Of a DNA stretch of 64,000 bases, positions 1-12,212 are shown one piece after another. Numbering within the stretch: the first letter of the stretch is position 1; each line of letters starts with the position of its first letter. A model generated the notes under the pieces. The model did no database searches. It saw only the letters and a list, made by a program, of their open reading frames with translations, and was not told where the DNA came from. The DNA is from Afipia sp. Its GTDB lineage: Bacteria > Pseudomonadota > Alphaproteobacteria > Rhizobiales > Xanthobacteraceae. The position numbers and the translations under genes were made by a program. The stretch is from the NCBI GenBank assembly GCA_017308575.1, contig JAFKEQ010000003.1, forward strand, positions 1,054,001 through 1,118,000. Reading direction: 5' to 3'.

Positions 1-1257
1 GGCTTCGATGGCCGGGCCGGTCCACGGCGTCACCGTTTCCAGCGCCGCGCGCAGCTTGCCGATCAACTGCCGCGTCTCCGGTGTCAGCACCGCCGCCGCC
101 TTCGGCTCCATTGCAATCGGCCGATCGGCAAAGATGAACTGCGCGCCGTCGATCAGTTCGAGCAGCGTCTTGGCGCGCTCCTTCAGTCCCGGCATGGCGG
201 CGAGCAACTGCGCGCGGGTGGTGTCGTTCAACTTATCGCGAACGGCTGCGCCATTGGGGACGAACTGCAGGACATCCTCGAAACTCGCCAGCAGGTCCTT
301 GTCATCGGCGCTGCGGATGTAGTGGCCGTTGAGGTTTTCCAGCTTGGCGAAATCGAACCGCGCCGCCGAGCGGCCGATGGCGGGCAGGTCGAACGCCGCG
401 ATCATTTCCTCGGTGGAGAAGATTTCCTGATCGCCATGGCTCCAGCCCAGCCTCACGAGATAGTTACGCAGCGCCGCGGGCAGGTAGCCCATCGCGCGGT
501 AGGCATCGACGCCAAGCGCGCCGTGGCGCTTGGAGAGTTTCGAGCCGTCCGGCCCGTGGATCAGCGGAATGTGAGCCATCACCGGAACGTCCCAGCCCAG
601 CGCATCGTAGATGTGCTTCTGGCGGGCGGCGTTGATGAGATGATCGTCGCCGCGGATGATATGCGTCACATCCATGTCATGGTCGTCCACGACCACCGCG
701 AGCATGTAGGTGGGCGTGCCGTCCGAACGCAGCAGCACCAGATCGTCGAAATTCTCGTTCTGCCAGACCACGCGGCCCTGGACCTGATCGTCGATTACGG
801 TTTCGCCGGTCTGCGGCGCGCGCAGCCGGATCACCGGTTTGACGCCGGCCGGGGCTTGCAACGGATCGCGGTCGCGCCAGCGGCCGTCGTAGCGCATGGC
901 GCGGCCCTCGGCCTTGGCGGTCGCCCGCATTTCCTCAAGTTCCTGAGGCGTGGCGTAGCAGTAGTAGGCCTTGCCGGCGGCGAGCAACTGCTCGGCCACC
1001 TCGCGGTGACGGGCGGCCCGGGTGAACTGATAGACCGTCTCGCCGTCCCATGTGATGCCGAGCCACTTGAGCCCGTCGAGGATGGCCTCGATCGCCGCGT
1101 CGGTGGACCGCTCGCGATCGGTGTCCTCGATCCGCAGCAGCATCCGGCCGCCCTGCTTGCGCGCATAGAGCCAGTTGAACAGCGCGGTGCGTCCGCCGCC
1201 GATATGGAGAAAGCCGGTCGGAGAGGGCGCAAAACGGGTAACGACGGGTTTGGTCAT
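1..1257 (-). CDS. gltX: Glutamyl-tRNA synthetase (3' end cut by window edge)
   Basis: Class I aminoacyl-tRNA synthetase that charges tRNA-Glu with glutamate in the cytoplasm. The visible 419 codons open with [20 protein letters not shown], which holds the HIGH-type ATP-binding motif (HIGG, residues 18-21). The KMSKS-type loop appears as SKLSKRHG near residue 240. The family is usually about 470-480 residues, so roughly the last 50-60 residues of the anticodon-binding domain lie outside the window. The start is the ATG followed directly by the conserved N-terminus. It is divergent from glnS across about 180 bases. Identification is secure; the discriminating or non-discriminating charging type cannot be told here. 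Confidence 0.96.
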   Translation of the reverse strand, partial: MTKPVVTRFAPSPTGFLHIGGGRTALFNWLYARKQGGRMLLRIEDTDRERSTDAAIEAILDGLKWLGITWDGETVYQFTRAARHREVAEQLLAAGKAYYCYATPQELEEMRATAKAEGRAMRYDGRWRDRDPLQAPAGVKPVIRLRAPQTGETVIDDQVQGRVVWQNENFDDLVLLRSDGTPTYMLAVVVDDHDMDVTHIIRGDDHLINAARQKHIYDALGWDVPVMAHIPLIHGPDGSKLSKRHGALGVDAYRAMGYLPAALRNYLVRLGWSHGDQEIFSTEEMIAAFDLPAIGRSAARFDFAKLENLNGHYIRSADDKDLLASFEDVLQFVPNGAAVRDKLNDTTRAQLLAAMPGLKERAKTLLELIDGAQFIFADRPIAMEPKAAAVLTPETRQLIGKLRAALETVTPWTGPAIEA

Positions 1258-1438
1258 GATGGGGATTTTCAGGGCCTCGGATAGGTGACGGCGGGCCGTG
1301 TATCACACCCTTGGCGGGCTGTCTCAGGACGAATTCCGGCCTTGGGGAACTGGCCATCCGGCTATTGTCCGCCACTCAGCGGCCCCTTGGCGCGGCGGCG
1401 TGGATTTGGCACATAGAGCCCAATTGGAAAGGGCCAAA

Positions 1439-3112
<1,674 letters not shown>

Positions 3113-3129
3113 GGGTTTTCGAGGAATCT

Positions 3130-3259
3130 TGTCCCGGACGCGATGCAGCGCGCTTGCGCTGCGTCGCAGAGCCGGGACCGTTTCAGAACGAGAGCATCAG
3201 GCCTGTTGCGGTCCCGGTTCAGCAGCGCACCACAAGAGTGTTGCGCTGCGCCCGGGACA
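3130..3259. repeat. Dispersed palindromic repeat, family A copy 1
   Basis: This intergenic element of about 130 bases begins TGTCCCGGACGCG and ends CGCCCGGGACA, so its outer ends are inverted repeats. A second, inner inverted pair is GCCGGGACCG with CGGTCCCGGT. The same architecture recurs near 23.9 kb and 48.1 kb. It lies between glnS and comEC, where it could form a long RNA hairpin. Confidence 0.85.
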
Positions 3260-3371
3260 CTTGTCCGCAATGCTGAAGATATAGCCGCGCATTCCCGATC
3301 CGTTCCGCTGGTCGCGCGGATGCAGCCTCAGGTAGCATTCGCGGACTTCAGCGCGCGGGCGGGGCGGCGCG

Positions 3372-5651
3372 ATGGCTGTTCGGGAAGATGACCGGCAGAG
3401 GACGCAGGGGCAGGTGACCACCTGGCCGCCGCGCGCGGCCGCGCCCGTTGCAACGACCGGCACCAACGCGGTTGCGCTCTGGTCTCGTGGCTCCGAACAC
3501 ATTCAGGGCTGGATTCGTGCGGAAGCCGGACCGGGGCGGTTGCTGCTCTGGATGCCGGTCGCGTTCGGTGCGGGGATTGCGCTCTATTTCGCAGCGGAGC
3601 GCGAACCGGTCGCGTCTGTCGTGACCGTCGCAGCGGCCGTGTTGTGCGTTCTCGCGTTTCTGGCGCGGCGGCATCCGATCTTTCCGCTTGCGATGATGCT
3701 GGCCGCGCTGGCGGCGGGCTTTGCGATAGCCACGCTGAAGACCGCGCGCGTGGCGCACGGCGTGCTGGCGAGGCCGATGTTTTCTGTCGCAATGAAAGGC
3801 TTTGTCGAAACCCGCGAGGCGCGCGAGCGTACCGACCGCTTCGTGCTGCGCGTCGAGGAGATGGAGACGCTGAAGGGCTTCTCCAGACTCGAACGCGTGC
3901 GCCTCTCGGTGAAGAAGGGCACCGCGCCTGCGGTCGGCAGCTTCATTGAGTTGAAAGCGCGGTTGTTGCCGCCGTTGTCACCGCTTCGTCCGGGCAGTTA
4001 CGATTTCGGACGCGATATGTATTTTCAGGGCATCGGCGCGTCCGGCTTCGCCATGGGCGCGATCAAGACCATTGAGGCTCCGCGCAGCGGCGGCGCGTAT
4101 CTGCGCTATGCCGCGACCATGCAGGGCATGCGCGACGCGATCGACGCGCGCATCCGTAGCGTGCTCAGCGGCGATTCCCGCGCCATTGCGACGGCGCTGC
4201 TGACCGGCCGCCGCGATGCGATCTCGACGCCGGTCAACGATGCGATGTTCATCTCAGGCCTTGGCCATGTGCTGTCGATCTCCGGCTATCACATGGCGGT
4301 GGTGGCGGGCGTGGTGTTCTTCGCGGTGCGTGCGCTGCTCGCGCTGTTTCCGGCGTTGACAGTGACATTCCCGATCAAGAAATGGTCGGCGGCGGCTGCC
4401 TTCGCTGCGGCGCTGTTCTATCTGCTGCTGTCCGGCGCGGAGGTCGCGACACAACGCTCGTTCTTCATGACGGCGGTGGTTCTGATCGCGGTGATGGTGG
4501 ATCGCCGCGCGATCACGTTCCGCACGCTGGCGGTGGCGGCGATGATCGTGCTGGTGATCGCGCCGGAATCGCTGGTGCATCCGAGCTTCCAGATGTCGTT
4601 TGCTGCGACACTGGGCCTTGTCGCGCTGGTGCAACTCGGCATGCCGAACCTGTTTGCGTCACCCGACAATTCGCGCGTGGCGCGCGCCGCGCTGTGGGGC
4701 GGGCGCGAGGTCGCGATGCTGGCGCTGGCGTCGCTGGTGGCGGGCCTCGCCACCATGCCGTATGCGGCGTTCCACTTCCATCGCGTGACGCCTTACGGCG
4801 TGCTCGCCAATCTTGCGGCGATGCCTGTGATCTCGGCGCTGGTGATGCCCGCGGGCCTGCTCGGCCTGCTGGCGATGCCGTTCGGGTTCGACGGCGTGTT
4901 CTGGCGGCTGATGGATGTCGGCATCGGCTGGATGATCGCGGTGTCGCAATGGGTCGCGGCGCTGCCCGGCGCCATCGGCAGGCTCGCGGCCTTCGGCACC
5001 GGCCCGCTCGCGGCGATGAGCCTCGGCCTGATCGTGCTGGCGCTGCTGCGCACGCCTTTGCGCTGGGCAGGGGCGGGACTTGCCGTGATCGCAACCACAT
5101 GGGCGCTGGCGACGCCGCAGCCCGACATTCTTGTCGCGGCGGATGGACACGCAGTCGGCGTGCGGGGCAAGGATGGGCGGCTGCGTCTGATGCGGACCGC
5201 CAAGGACACGTTCCTGTCGCGCGAATGGCTCGCCGCCGATGCCGATGCGCGTACCGCTGCCGATCCCTCGCTGGCGGAGGGCGTCTCGTGCGATGAGGCC
5301 GGATGCGTGGTGCAGGCCCTCAACGGCGCAACGATTGCGCTAACTCTGAAGCCGGAAGGTTTCGCCGATGATTGCGTGCAGGCGGCGATGATCGTGACGC
5401 TCAAACAACCGCCAGCGAATTGCACGGCCATGGTGCTGGATCACGACCTGCTGAAACGGCAGGGCGCGCTGGCGCTGTATAGGAAGGGCGATGGTTACGT
5501 GGTCACGGCGATCAGGCCGCGCGGCATTGATCGTCCATGGTCGCCCGCCGCGCCGGACGATGAGCCACGCGTGCCCAGCATTCGGCCAAACATCGCCGCC
5601 CCGCCGGTCGATGCGACGCCGGCGGAAAACGATTTGCAGCCGGACGATTAA
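3372..5651 (+). CDS. comEC: ComEC/Rec2-family competence membrane protein
   Basis: Predicted inner-membrane channel family for uptake of single-stranded DNA. The 759-residue protein has N-terminal hydrophobic segments and a soluble region of the DUF4131 type. The polytopic Competence domain lies at about residues 270-560, including the family-typical GLGHVLSISGYHMAVVAG and a FQMSFAATLGLVAL stretch. The C-terminal about 170 residues lie where ComEC proteins often carry a metallo-beta-lactamase-like domain, but I see no HxHxDH zinc motif. No other competence genes are nearby, so a role in natural transformation is an inference from family. It converges with lexA with only 7 bases between the stop codons. 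Confidence 0.85.
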   Translation: MAVREDDRQRTQGQVTTWPPRAAAPVATTGTNAVALWSRGSEHIQGWIRAEAGPGRLLLWMPVAFGAGIALYFAAEREPVASVVTVAAAVLCVLAFLARRHPIFPLAMMLAALAAGFAIATLKTARVAHGVLARPMFSVAMKGFVETREARERTDRFVLRVEEMETLKGFSRLERVRLSVKKGTAPAVGSFIELKARLLPPLSPLRPGSYDFGRDMYFQGIGASGFAMGAIKTIEAPRSGGAYLRYAATMQGMRDAIDARIRSVLSGDSRAIATALLTGRRDAISTPVNDAMFISGLGHVLSISGYHMAVVAGVVFFAVRALLALFPALTVTFPIKKWSAAAAFAAALFYLLLSGAEVATQRSFFMTAVVLIAVMVDRRAITFRTLAVAAMIVLVIAPESLVHPSFQMSFAATLGLVALVQLGMPNLFASPDNSRVARAALWGGREVAMLALASLVAGLATMPYAAFHFHRVTPYGVLANLAAMPVISALVMPAGLLGLLAMPFGFDGVFWRLMDVGIGWMIAVSQWVAALPGAIGRLAAFGTGPLAAMSLGLIVLALLRTPLRWAGAGLAVIATTWALATPQPDILVAADGHAVGVRGKDGRLRLMRTAKDTFLSREWLAADADARTAADPSLAEGVSCDEAGCVVQALNGATIALTLKPEGFADDCVQAAMIVTLKQPPANCTAMVLDHDLLKRQGALALYRKGDGYVVTAIRPRGIDRPWSPAAPDDEPRVPSIRPNIAAPPVDATPAENDLQPDD

Positions 5652-5658
5652 GCCCGGC

Positions 5659-6366
5659 TCAGTACTTCCGCACCAGGCCGATCAGCTTGCCCTGAATGCG
5701 CACGCGGTTCGGCGGCAGAATGCGGACCTCGTAAGCCGCGTTGGCGGGCTCCAGCGCGATGGATGCGCCCCGGCGGCGGAAGCGTTTCAACGTGGCTTCT
5801 TCCTCGTCGATCAGCGCCACCACGATGTCGCCGGTGTCGGCGCTTTCGTTGCGCTGGATCAGCACGGTGTCGCCGTCGAGAATCCCGGCTTCCATCATAG
5901 AGTCGCCGCGCACTTCGAGGGCGTAGTGTTCGCCGGAGCCGAGCATGTCGGGCGGCACGCTGATGGTATGGCTGCGGGTCTGCAGCGCCTCGATCGGCGT
6001 ACCCGCCGCGATCCGGCCCATGACCGGCACGGCGACCGGGAAGCTCGTATCGTCATCGGGATCGGCCGAAACGCTGGGGCGGACCTTGCCGAGGTTGCCT
6101 TCAATGACGCTCGGGGTGAAGCCGCGGCGGGCGCCGCCGGGGCTTGCGCCGAGTTCAGGCAGCTTGATGACCTCGATGGCGCGGGCGCGATTGGCGAGCC
6201 TGCGGATGAAGCCGCGTTCCTCAAGCGCTGTAATGAGGCGGTGAATGCCGGACTTGGACCGCAGGTCTAGCGCATCCTTCATCTCGTCGAAGGAGGGCGG
6301 AACACCAGCTTCCTTTAGCCGCTCGTTGATGAAGCGAAGAAGCTCGTATTGTTTGCGTGTCAGCAT
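5659..6366 (-). CDS. lexA: LexA SOS repressor
   Basis: Transcriptional repressor of the DNA-damage response that self-cleaves when RecA is activated. The 235-residue protein has an N-terminal winged helix (residues 1-65). The cleavage site is Ala121-Gly122 (RIAAGTP). The C-terminal S24 peptidase-like domain carries the catalytic dyad Ser156 (GDSM) and Lys194 (ATLK). The linker of about residues 72-110 is longer than in E. coli LexA, as is usual in alphaproteobacteria. The upstream region contains an alphaproteobacterial SOS box at 6481-6495, consistent with autoregulation. It lies downstream of moeA on the same strand but has its own intergenic region of 164 bases. Confidence 0.97.
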   Translation of the reverse strand: MLTRKQYELLRFINERLKEAGVPPSFDEMKDALDLRSKSGIHRLITALEERGFIRRLANRARAIEVIKLPELGASPGGARRGFTPSVIEGNLGKVRPSVSADPDDDTSFPVAVPVMGRIAAGTPIEALQTRSHTISVPPDMLGSGEHYALEVRGDSMMEAGILDGDTVLIQRNESADTGDIVVALIDEEEATLKRFRRRGASIALEPANAAYEVRILPPNRVRIQGKLIGLVRKY

Positions 6367-6480
6367 TTTGAGTGGTCCCCGGTCCCGTTTATCCAGCGAT
6401 GCGCTGCTCCGGGCCCTTGGAAGGAAGGCGTCCTCAGAAGCTGCGAGTCACTCGAAACAAATCATGAACGAACACTATCT

Positions 6481-6495
6481 GTTCCATATGTGTTC
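6481..6495. promoter_or_regulatory. SOS box (LexA operator)
   Basis: The sequence GTTCCATATGTGTTC is an exact match to the alphaproteobacterial LexA recognition pattern, the direct repeat GTTC-N7-GTTC. It lies about 115 bases upstream of the lexA start, in the gap between moeA and lexA. This is the expected position for LexA autorepression. Confidence 0.8.
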
Positions 6496-6530
6496 CGCAA
6501 TCATTAATTTCCGGTGAAGGCGGCGCTGGT

Positions 6531-7739
6531 TCAGTTCGGCAACCGCAGGATCGTGCAGGTCGATCCGGCCGGGGCGGCGGGCGCGAAAGGTGGGCGGATG
6601 ATCAGTGCGTTGGCTGCGGCCAGATTGGCCACGAGCGAACTGTCCTGCATGCCGACCGATGTGGCCACCGGCAGTCCTTCCGCGCCTGTTTCAAGCCGCG
6701 CGCGCAGATAGTCCTGCCGTTGATCGTTGGCGGGCAGGTCGCGCCCGAGCCGCGCCTGCTCGAACACATGATCAATGTGCGTGCGGCCTGACAGCGCCCG
6801 GATCAACGGCACCAGAAACAGATAGGCGCAGATGTAGGACGACACCGGATTGCCGGGCAGGCCGAGCACGCGCATCGCATCCAGCCGCCCGTGCATCATC
6901 GGCTTGCCGGGGCGCAGCGCGATTTTCCAGAAGGCCATGTCGGTGCCTTCCGCCTTCAGCGCGGCCTGAACGAGATCGTGGTCGCCGACGGACGCGCCGC
7001 CGGTGGTGACCAGAACATCCGCGCCGCTACCCTGCGCACGGCGAATTCCGTCCGTCGTGGAATCGAGCGTATCGCGCGCGATGCCGAGGTCGATGACATC
7101 CGCGCCTTCGCTGCGCGCGAGAGCCGTGAGCGCGAACACGTTGCTGAAGATGATCTGGCCCGGCGCGAGCGTTCCGCCCGGCGCGACGAGTTCGTCGCCG
7201 GTGGCGAGGATCGCCACGCGCGGACGGCGATGCACCGGCAGATGCGGATGATTCATTCCCGCCGCCAGCCCCAGCGCGCGGTCTGCCAGCAGCGTGCCGC
7301 GCGGCAAGAGCACGTCGCCTTGCTTGAAGTCGATGCCGGCGGCGCGGATGTTCTTTCCGAGCGTGGAGGCTTCATTGATGACGACGAAATCGCCATCGCG
7401 CGTGGTGTCTTCCTGAATCACGATCGCATCCGCGCCATCGGGAACGACGCCGCCGGTGAAGATGCGAGCGGTTTCTTTTGCGCCAAGGGATGAGGTGAAC
7501 GGACGGCCCGCGGCGACTTCGCCGATCACCTTCAGGCGTGCGCCGAGCACGGCGTCGGATGCGCGCACAGCATAGCCGTCCATGGCCGACATGGCGTCGG
7601 GCGGCTGGGTGCGGAGGGCCGCGATGTCACGGGACAGCGTGCGATGATGGGCATCATTGAGCGCCACGGTCTCTTCGGGCAGCGGCGCGGCGTCCTTGAG
7701 AACGGCGGCGTAGGCTTCAGCGACCGGCATCAGCGCCAT
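6531..7739 (-). CDS. moeA: Molybdopterin molybdenumtransferase
   Basis: Inserts molybdate into adenylylated molybdopterin in the last step of molybdenum-cofactor synthesis. The 402-residue protein has the MoeA signature PPDAMSAMDGYAVRASD near residues 47-63. It also has TTGGASVGDHDLV in the MoCF (MogA-like) catalytic domain and LPGNPVSS near residue 300, followed by the C-terminal domain IV. It follows moaC by 10 bases in the order trpD-trpC-moaC-moeA, so the genes are probably cotranscribed. Confidence 0.95.
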   Translation of the reverse strand: MALMPVAEAYAAVLKDAAPLPEETVALNDAHHRTLSRDIAALRTQPPDAMSAMDGYAVRASDAVLGARLKVIGEVAAGRPFTSSLGAKETARIFTGGVVPDGADAIVIQEDTTRDGDFVVINEASTLGKNIRAAGIDFKQGDVLLPRGTLLADRALGLAAGMNHPHLPVHRRPRVAILATGDELVAPGGTLAPGQIIFSNVFALTALARSEGADVIDLGIARDTLDSTTDGIRRAQGSGADVLVTTGGASVGDHDLVQAALKAEGTDMAFWKIALRPGKPMMHGRLDAMRVLGLPGNPVSSYICAYLFLVPLIRALSGRTHIDHVFEQARLGRDLPANDQRQDYLRARLETGAEGLPVATSVGMQDSSLVANLAAANALIIRPPFAPAAPAGSTCTILRLPN

Positions 7740-7749
7740 GGTGCAATCC

Positions 7750-8241
7750 TCAATATTCGGCGAGATAGTGTCCCGACTTTCCGCCCTTCTTCTCGACCAG
7801 GCGGATGCCCTCGATCTGGATGCCGCGCTCCACGGCCTTCACCATGTCGTAGATGGTGAGACATGCGACCGACACGGCGGTCAGCGCTTCCATCTCGACG
7901 CCGGTGGGGCCTTTCACCTTGACGGTGGCGCGGACGCGGCAGCCGGGCAGCTTGGCATCCGGCGTGATGTCGAGCGTGACCTTCGACAGCGCCAGCGGAT
8001 GACACAGCGGAATGAGTTCGGAGGTGCGCTTGGCCGCCATGATCCCGGCGATGCGCGCGGTGCCGAGCACGTCGCCCTTGGCGGCGTTGCCTTTGGCGAT
8101 CAGGTCGAGCGTCTTGCGGGTCATGATGACCTGGCCTTCGGCCACCGCGAGGCGTTCAGTGTCCGCCTTCGCGGAGACGTCCACCATGCGGGCTTCGCCC
8201 TTGGCGTCGATATGGGTGAGCTGTTTGGTTCGCTTCGCCAT
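7750..8241 (-). CDS. moaC: Cyclic pyranopterin monophosphate synthase
   Basis: Acts with MoaA to turn GTP into cyclic pyranopterin monophosphate, the first molybdenum-cofactor intermediate. The 163-residue length is normal. Conserved stretches include [15 protein letters not shown], the [17 protein letters not shown] block and the C-terminal [15 protein letters not shown]. Only 1 base separates it from trpC upstream, and 10 bases from moeA downstream, which indicates one transcript. Confidence 0.96.
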   Translation of the reverse strand: MAKRTKQLTHIDAKGEARMVDVSAKADTERLAVAEGQVIMTRKTLDLIAKGNAAKGDVLGTARIAGIMAAKRTSELIPLCHPLALSKVTLDITPDAKLPGCRVRATVKVKGPTGVEMEALTAVSVACLTIYDMVKAVERGIQIEGIRLVEKKGGKSGHYLAEY

Positions 8242-8242
8242 C

Positions 8243-9067
8243 TCAAGTGCCGTTCCCGCGCGCCAGCAGCGTGCGTGTCGCGGCGGTGACGTCCGCCTGC
8301 CGCATCAGGCTCTCGCCGACAAGGAAGGTGTTCATGCCGACGCGGGTGAGGCGGGCCAGATCCTCCGGCGCGAAGATGCCGCTCTCGCCGACGCTGATGC
8401 GATCCTTCGGAATCAACGGCGCGAGTTCCTCGCTGGTCTTGAGCGTGGTCTCGAAGGTCCGCAGGTTGCGGTTATTCACGCCGAGCAACGGCGAACGCAG
8501 CTTCAGCGCGCGATCGAGTTCGGCGCGGTCGTGGACTTCCAGCAGCACGTCCATGCCGTGCGCGAAGGCGGCGTCCTCGATGTCCTTGGCGGCGGCGTCA
8601 TCCAGCGCCGCCATGATGATGAGGATGCAGTCCGCGCCATGGGCGCGGGCTTCCGCCACCTGATAGGTGTCGTACATGAAATCCTTGCGCAGCACCGGCA
8701 GCGAGACGGCTGCGCGCGCGGCGACCATGAACGCGAGCGAACCCTGGAACGACGGCGTATCGGTCAAAATGGAGAGACACGCCGCGCCGCCGGATTCATA
8801 GGCCTTCGCCAGCAATGGCGGATCGAAGTCGGCGCGGATCAGGCCTTTCGACGGCGAGGCCTTCTTGACCTCGGCGATCAGCGCGTAATCGCCGTTGGCA
8901 TGCTTGGCACGGATGGCTTTGACGAAACCGCGCGGCGCGGGCGCGGCCTTGGCGCGGGCCTCGATCTCGCTGAGCGGGACCGCGCGCTTGGCTGCGGCGA
9001 TTTCCTCGCGTTTGTAGGTTTCGATCTTGGTGAGGATGTCGGACAAGGCGATCTGCTCCTCAAGCAT
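8243..9067 (-). CDS. trpC: Indole-3-glycerol phosphate synthase
   Basis: Catalyses ring closure of carboxyphenylaminodeoxyribulose phosphate in tryptophan synthesis. The 274-residue monofunctional TIM barrel shows the active-site segment [12 protein letters not shown] near residue 65, [24 protein letters not shown] and SVGESGI. Its start overlaps the trpD stop region by 8 bases, giving translational coupling. No trpF fusion is present. Confidence 0.97.
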   Translation of the reverse strand: MLEEQIALSDILTKIETYKREEIAAAKRAVPLSEIEARAKAAPAPRGFVKAIRAKHANGDYALIAEVKKASPSKGLIRADFDPPLLAKAYESGGAACLSILTDTPSFQGSLAFMVAARAAVSLPVLRKDFMYDTYQVAEARAHGADCILIIMAALDDAAAKDIEDAAFAHGMDVLLEVHDRAELDRALKLRSPLLGVNNRNLRTFETTLKTSEELAPLIPKDRISVGESGIFAPEDLARLTRVGMNTFLVGESLMRQADVTAATRTLLARGNGT

Positions 9068-10073
9068 TCGAGACGGCGGCGAGGCGGGTCAGCCGCTCGG
9101 TGGCGGCGCCGCTGTCCAGCGCCTTGGTGCCGAGCGCGACGCCTTCCTTCAGGTCTTTCGCCTTGCCCGCGACCACGAGCGCGGCGGCGGCATTGATCAG
9201 CGCGACATTGCGATAGGCGTTCTGTTTGCCTTCGAGCACCTCACGCAGCGCCTTCGCGTTGGCTTCGGCGTCGCCGCCCTTGAGTTCGGCGGCGGTGGCG
9301 CGCGGAAGGCCCGCGTCTTCCGGCGTGACGTCGAAGGTGCGGATGCTGCCGTTCTCCAGCGCGGCGACATGGGTCGGGCCGGTGAGGGTGATCTCGTCGA
9401 GGCCGTCGGAGCCGTGAACGACCCAGACCGCCTCCGAGCCGAGATTCTTCAGCACCTGCGCCAGCGGCTGCACCCAGTGCTTGGAGAACACGCCGACCAT
9501 CTGCCGCTTCACGCCGGCCGGGTTGGACAGCGGGCCGAGCAGATTGAAGATCGTGCGGGTCGCGAGTTCGACGCGGGTCGGGCCGACGTTCTTCATCGCC
9601 GGATGATGCGTTGGCGCGAACATGAAGCCGATCCCGGCTTCCGCGATACAGCGGCCGACGTCGTCCGGCGTGATGTTGATGTTGACGCCGAGTGCGGCGA
9701 GGGCGTCCGCCGCGCCGGATTTCGACGACAGCGCACGGTTGCCGTGCTTGGCGACGGGCACGCCCGCGCCCGCCACGATGAACGAGGCGCAGGTCGAGAC
9801 GTTGACCGAGCCGGAACCGTCGCCGCCGGTGCCGACGATATCGACGGCATCCGCCGGAGCCTTCACGGGGAGCATCTTGGCGCGCATGGCAGACACCGCG
9901 CCGGTGATTTCGTCCACGGTCTCGCCGCGCACGCGCAGCGCCATCAGAAGGCCGCCCATCTGCGCGGGCGTCGCTTCTCCGGACATCACACGGTCGAACG
10001 CCGCCGCGGCTTCCTCGCGTGTGAGTGCCGCGCCGGTGGCGACTTTTCCGATAATGGATTTCAGATCGTCCAT
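9060..10073 (-). CDS. trpD: Anthranilate phosphoribosyltransferase
   Basis: Transfers phosphoribose from PRPP to anthranilate, the second tryptophan-pathway step. The 337-residue protein has the PRPP-binding loop [14 protein letters not shown] near residues 78-91, plus [16 protein letters not shown] and [15 protein letters not shown]. The start ATG is the one directly before DDLKSIIGK; further upstream the frame reads low-quality Arg/Ala-rich sequence. It is the second gene of the block, 25 bases after the PpiD-like gene. Confidence 0.96.
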   Translation of the reverse strand: MDDLKSIIGKVATGAALTREEAAAAFDRVMSGEATPAQMGGLLMALRVRGETVDEITGAVSAMRAKMLPVKAPADAVDIVGTGGDGSGSVNVSTCASFIVAGAGVPVAKHGNRALSSKSGAADALAALGVNINITPDDVGRCIAEAGIGFMFAPTHHPAMKNVGPTRVELATRTIFNLLGPLSNPAGVKRQMVGVFSKHWVQPLAQVLKNLGSEAVWVVHGSDGLDEITLTGPTHVAALENGSIRTFDVTPEDAGLPRATAAELKGGDAEANAKALREVLEGKQNAYRNVALINAAAALVVAGKAKDLKEGVALGTKALDSGAATERLTRLAAVSNA

Positions 10074-10098
10074 GACATGTCCGTAGAGCGCGGCGGCG

Positions 10099-12006
10099 TT
10101 ACTGGCTCGACGCAGCGCCGGTCGCCACGGCAAACGCGTTCTGGTTGATGGTGACGCCGACATCGGCTTCGAGCTTGGTCACGTAGGCCGCGACCTGTTC
10201 CTCGATTTCGGCCTGACGGAGATTCTCCTTCAGCTTCTTCACGTCGTCGGAGGCGAGATCGACCGGCGGCACCACGATGTCGGTAACCTTGAACACGATC
10301 CAGTCGTTTCCGTTGCCGCCGTCGACCTGGCCATTGCCGTCCTTGGCCGTGCGGAACGCTGCGGGCACAAGGCGCTCCGGCACGCTCTTGATGTCGGTGT
10401 CACGCTTGAACAGCGAGGCGGTTTCGACTTTCACGCCAACCGCCGCCGCTTCGTCCGCGAGCTTGGCGCCCTTGTCGAGCTTGCCGACGATCTCGGTGGA
10501 CTTCTCGCGCAGGCGCTTGGAGATCTGTTCGTCCTTCCAGCGCGCCTCGACCTGATCCTTCACCTCGTCCAGCGTCCGTTCGCGCGACGGCGTGACGCCG
10601 AGCACGTCGAACCAGATTTCGCCGCCGTTGTACTGCGCGGGTTCGTTCTCGACGCCGACATCGCTGGCGAAAGCGGGGGAGACGAGATCGACGCCCTGCG
10701 GCAGGCCAGCGACCGGCTTGCCGTCGAGGCCGCGGCCGGAGCGGTCGATGGCTTCGATGGTGGTGGCCTTGAGGCCGAGCTTCTGGGCGGCTTCCGCGAT
10801 GTTGGCGCCGCCGCCGCGCTCGTCCTCGATCTTGTTGTGCAGGTCCTGCAACTGGGCGCGGGCGCGCTCCACCGCGATCTCCTGCTTGATCTTCGGCGCG
10901 ACGCTTTCATAGCTCGGATTGGTGCCGGGCTCGATCTTGGTGACCTTCAGCAATGCGGTGGTCAGCGCGCCCTTCACCGGCTGGCTCACGGTGTCCGGTG
11001 CGAGCGCGAAGGCGGCATCCGCAAGCGCGCTGTCGCCGATGGAGGATTTCGCGACATTGCCGAGATCGGTGTCGGCGGGGGTGAGCTTGCGCTCCTTGGC
11101 GATGTCCTCGAACGACGTGCCGGACGCGATGCGCTCGCGCGCGGCCTTGGCTTCATCCTCGTTCGGGAACGGGATCTGGAACACCTGACGCTTCTCCGGC
11201 GTCGCATAGCTTTCCTTGCGCTGCTCGAACATCTTCTTCGCGTCGTCGTCCGAAACCTGGATCGTCTTGGCGATATCGTCCGGCGTCAGCGCGAGGAATG
11301 CGATCTTGCGGTATTCCGGCGCGCGGAAGAGCTGCTTGCGTTCCTCGAAGAAGGACGCCAGCGCCTCGGGAGAGGGCGCGTCGATGGTGCCGGCCTGCGC
11401 CGCCGTCAGGCGGATGTAGTCCGCCGAGCGCTGCTCGTTCTGGAAGCGGACCAGCGCTTCGAGCTGGGTTTTCGACGGCTCGAGGCCCGCGGCGATCGTG
11501 CCGGTGAGCTGGGTGCGCAGCGAGCGGCGGCGCTGCTCGGCGATATAGCGCTGTTCGGTGTAGCCGAACTGGCGGATCACCTGCAGGAAGCGGTCATGAT
11601 CGAACTTGCCGTCGAGGCCCTTGAAGCTCGGATCGTTCTGGATGACGCGAACCACGTCTGCGTCCGACTGGCCGAGGCCCATGCGGCGCGCGGTTTCGTC
11701 CAGCGTGGCGTCGGCGACGATCTCCTGCAGCACCTGACGGTCGAGGCCGAACTGGCGGGCCTGCTCCTGGGTCAGCGGACGGCCGAAGCGGCGGCCGATC
11801 TGCTGCAGCCGGTCGGTGAACAGATTTCTGAACTGCTCCGTCGAGATTTCGGTGCTGCCGATCTTGGCGAGGCTCGACTGGCCGAAGCCGCGGAAGATAT
11901 CGGCGATGCCCCAGATGCCGAAACTGATGATCAGCACACCGAACATGACGGTCATCACCGTCTTGCCGAGCCAGTTCGATGAGGCCTTGCGCATTCCTCG
12001 GAGCAT
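10099..12006 (-). CDS. PpiD/SurA-type periplasmic peptidyl-prolyl isomerase
   Basis: Membrane-anchored folding chaperone that assists outer-membrane and periplasmic proteins after Sec export. The 635-residue protein has one N-terminal membrane anchor (about residues 14-36), then a SurA_N_3-type helical chaperone region (about 40-190). A parvulin-like rotamase domain lies at about 270-360 (includes [10 protein letters not shown] and DTDLGNVAK), and a second C-terminal helical chaperone portion ends the protein. This is the PpiD layout. It heads the trpDC-moaC-moeA block and diverges from tpiA. The start at 12006 is preferred, but an ATG 12 bases further in (11994) directly follows a GAGGA and is possible. 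Confidence 0.85.
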   Translation of the reverse strand: MLRGMRKASSNWLGKTVMTVMFGVLIISFGIWGIADIFRGFGQSSLAKIGSTEISTEQFRNLFTDRLQQIGRRFGRPLTQEQARQFGLDRQVLQEIVADATLDETARRMGLGQSDADVVRVIQNDPSFKGLDGKFDHDRFLQVIRQFGYTEQRYIAEQRRRSLRTQLTGTIAAGLEPSKTQLEALVRFQNEQRSADYIRLTAAQAGTIDAPSPEALASFFEERKQLFRAPEYRKIAFLALTPDDIAKTIQVSDDDAKKMFEQRKESYATPEKRQVFQIPFPNEDEAKAARERIASGTSFEDIAKERKLTPADTDLGNVAKSSIGDSALADAAFALAPDTVSQPVKGALTTALLKVTKIEPGTNPSYESVAPKIKQEIAVERARAQLQDLHNKIEDERGGGANIAEAAQKLGLKATTIEAIDRSGRGLDGKPVAGLPQGVDLVSPAFASDVGVENEPAQYNGGEIWFDVLGVTPSRERTLDEVKDQVEARWKDEQISKRLREKSTEIVGKLDKGAKLADEAAAVGVKVETASLFKRDTDIKSVPERLVPAAFRTAKDGNGQVDGGNGNDWIVFKVTDIVVPPVDLASDDVKKLKENLRQAEIEEQVAAYVTKLEADVGVTINQNAFAVATGAASSQ

Positions 12007-12212
12007 GAGTCCAACTTGATGTTCGGGGAGGGAGGAGCGATACGCCGAAGCAGCGTTACCGCATTGTTTCGCCAAGGTATAAAGCGGCAGGGGTTCCCCC
12101 GCAACCATGCAGGGGGCGGCGCTTCGGCGCGGTTAATAAAGCCGTTCTGGAACTGGCGTCTATCCGCCTGCTCTGATAGCGCAAATCAACCCATTCAGAT
12201 GCGAGATTGAGA

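Noticed and set aside
3372..5651. Evidence for natural transformation
   Set aside because: comEC alone is widespread and no comEA, dprA or pilus gene is in the window.
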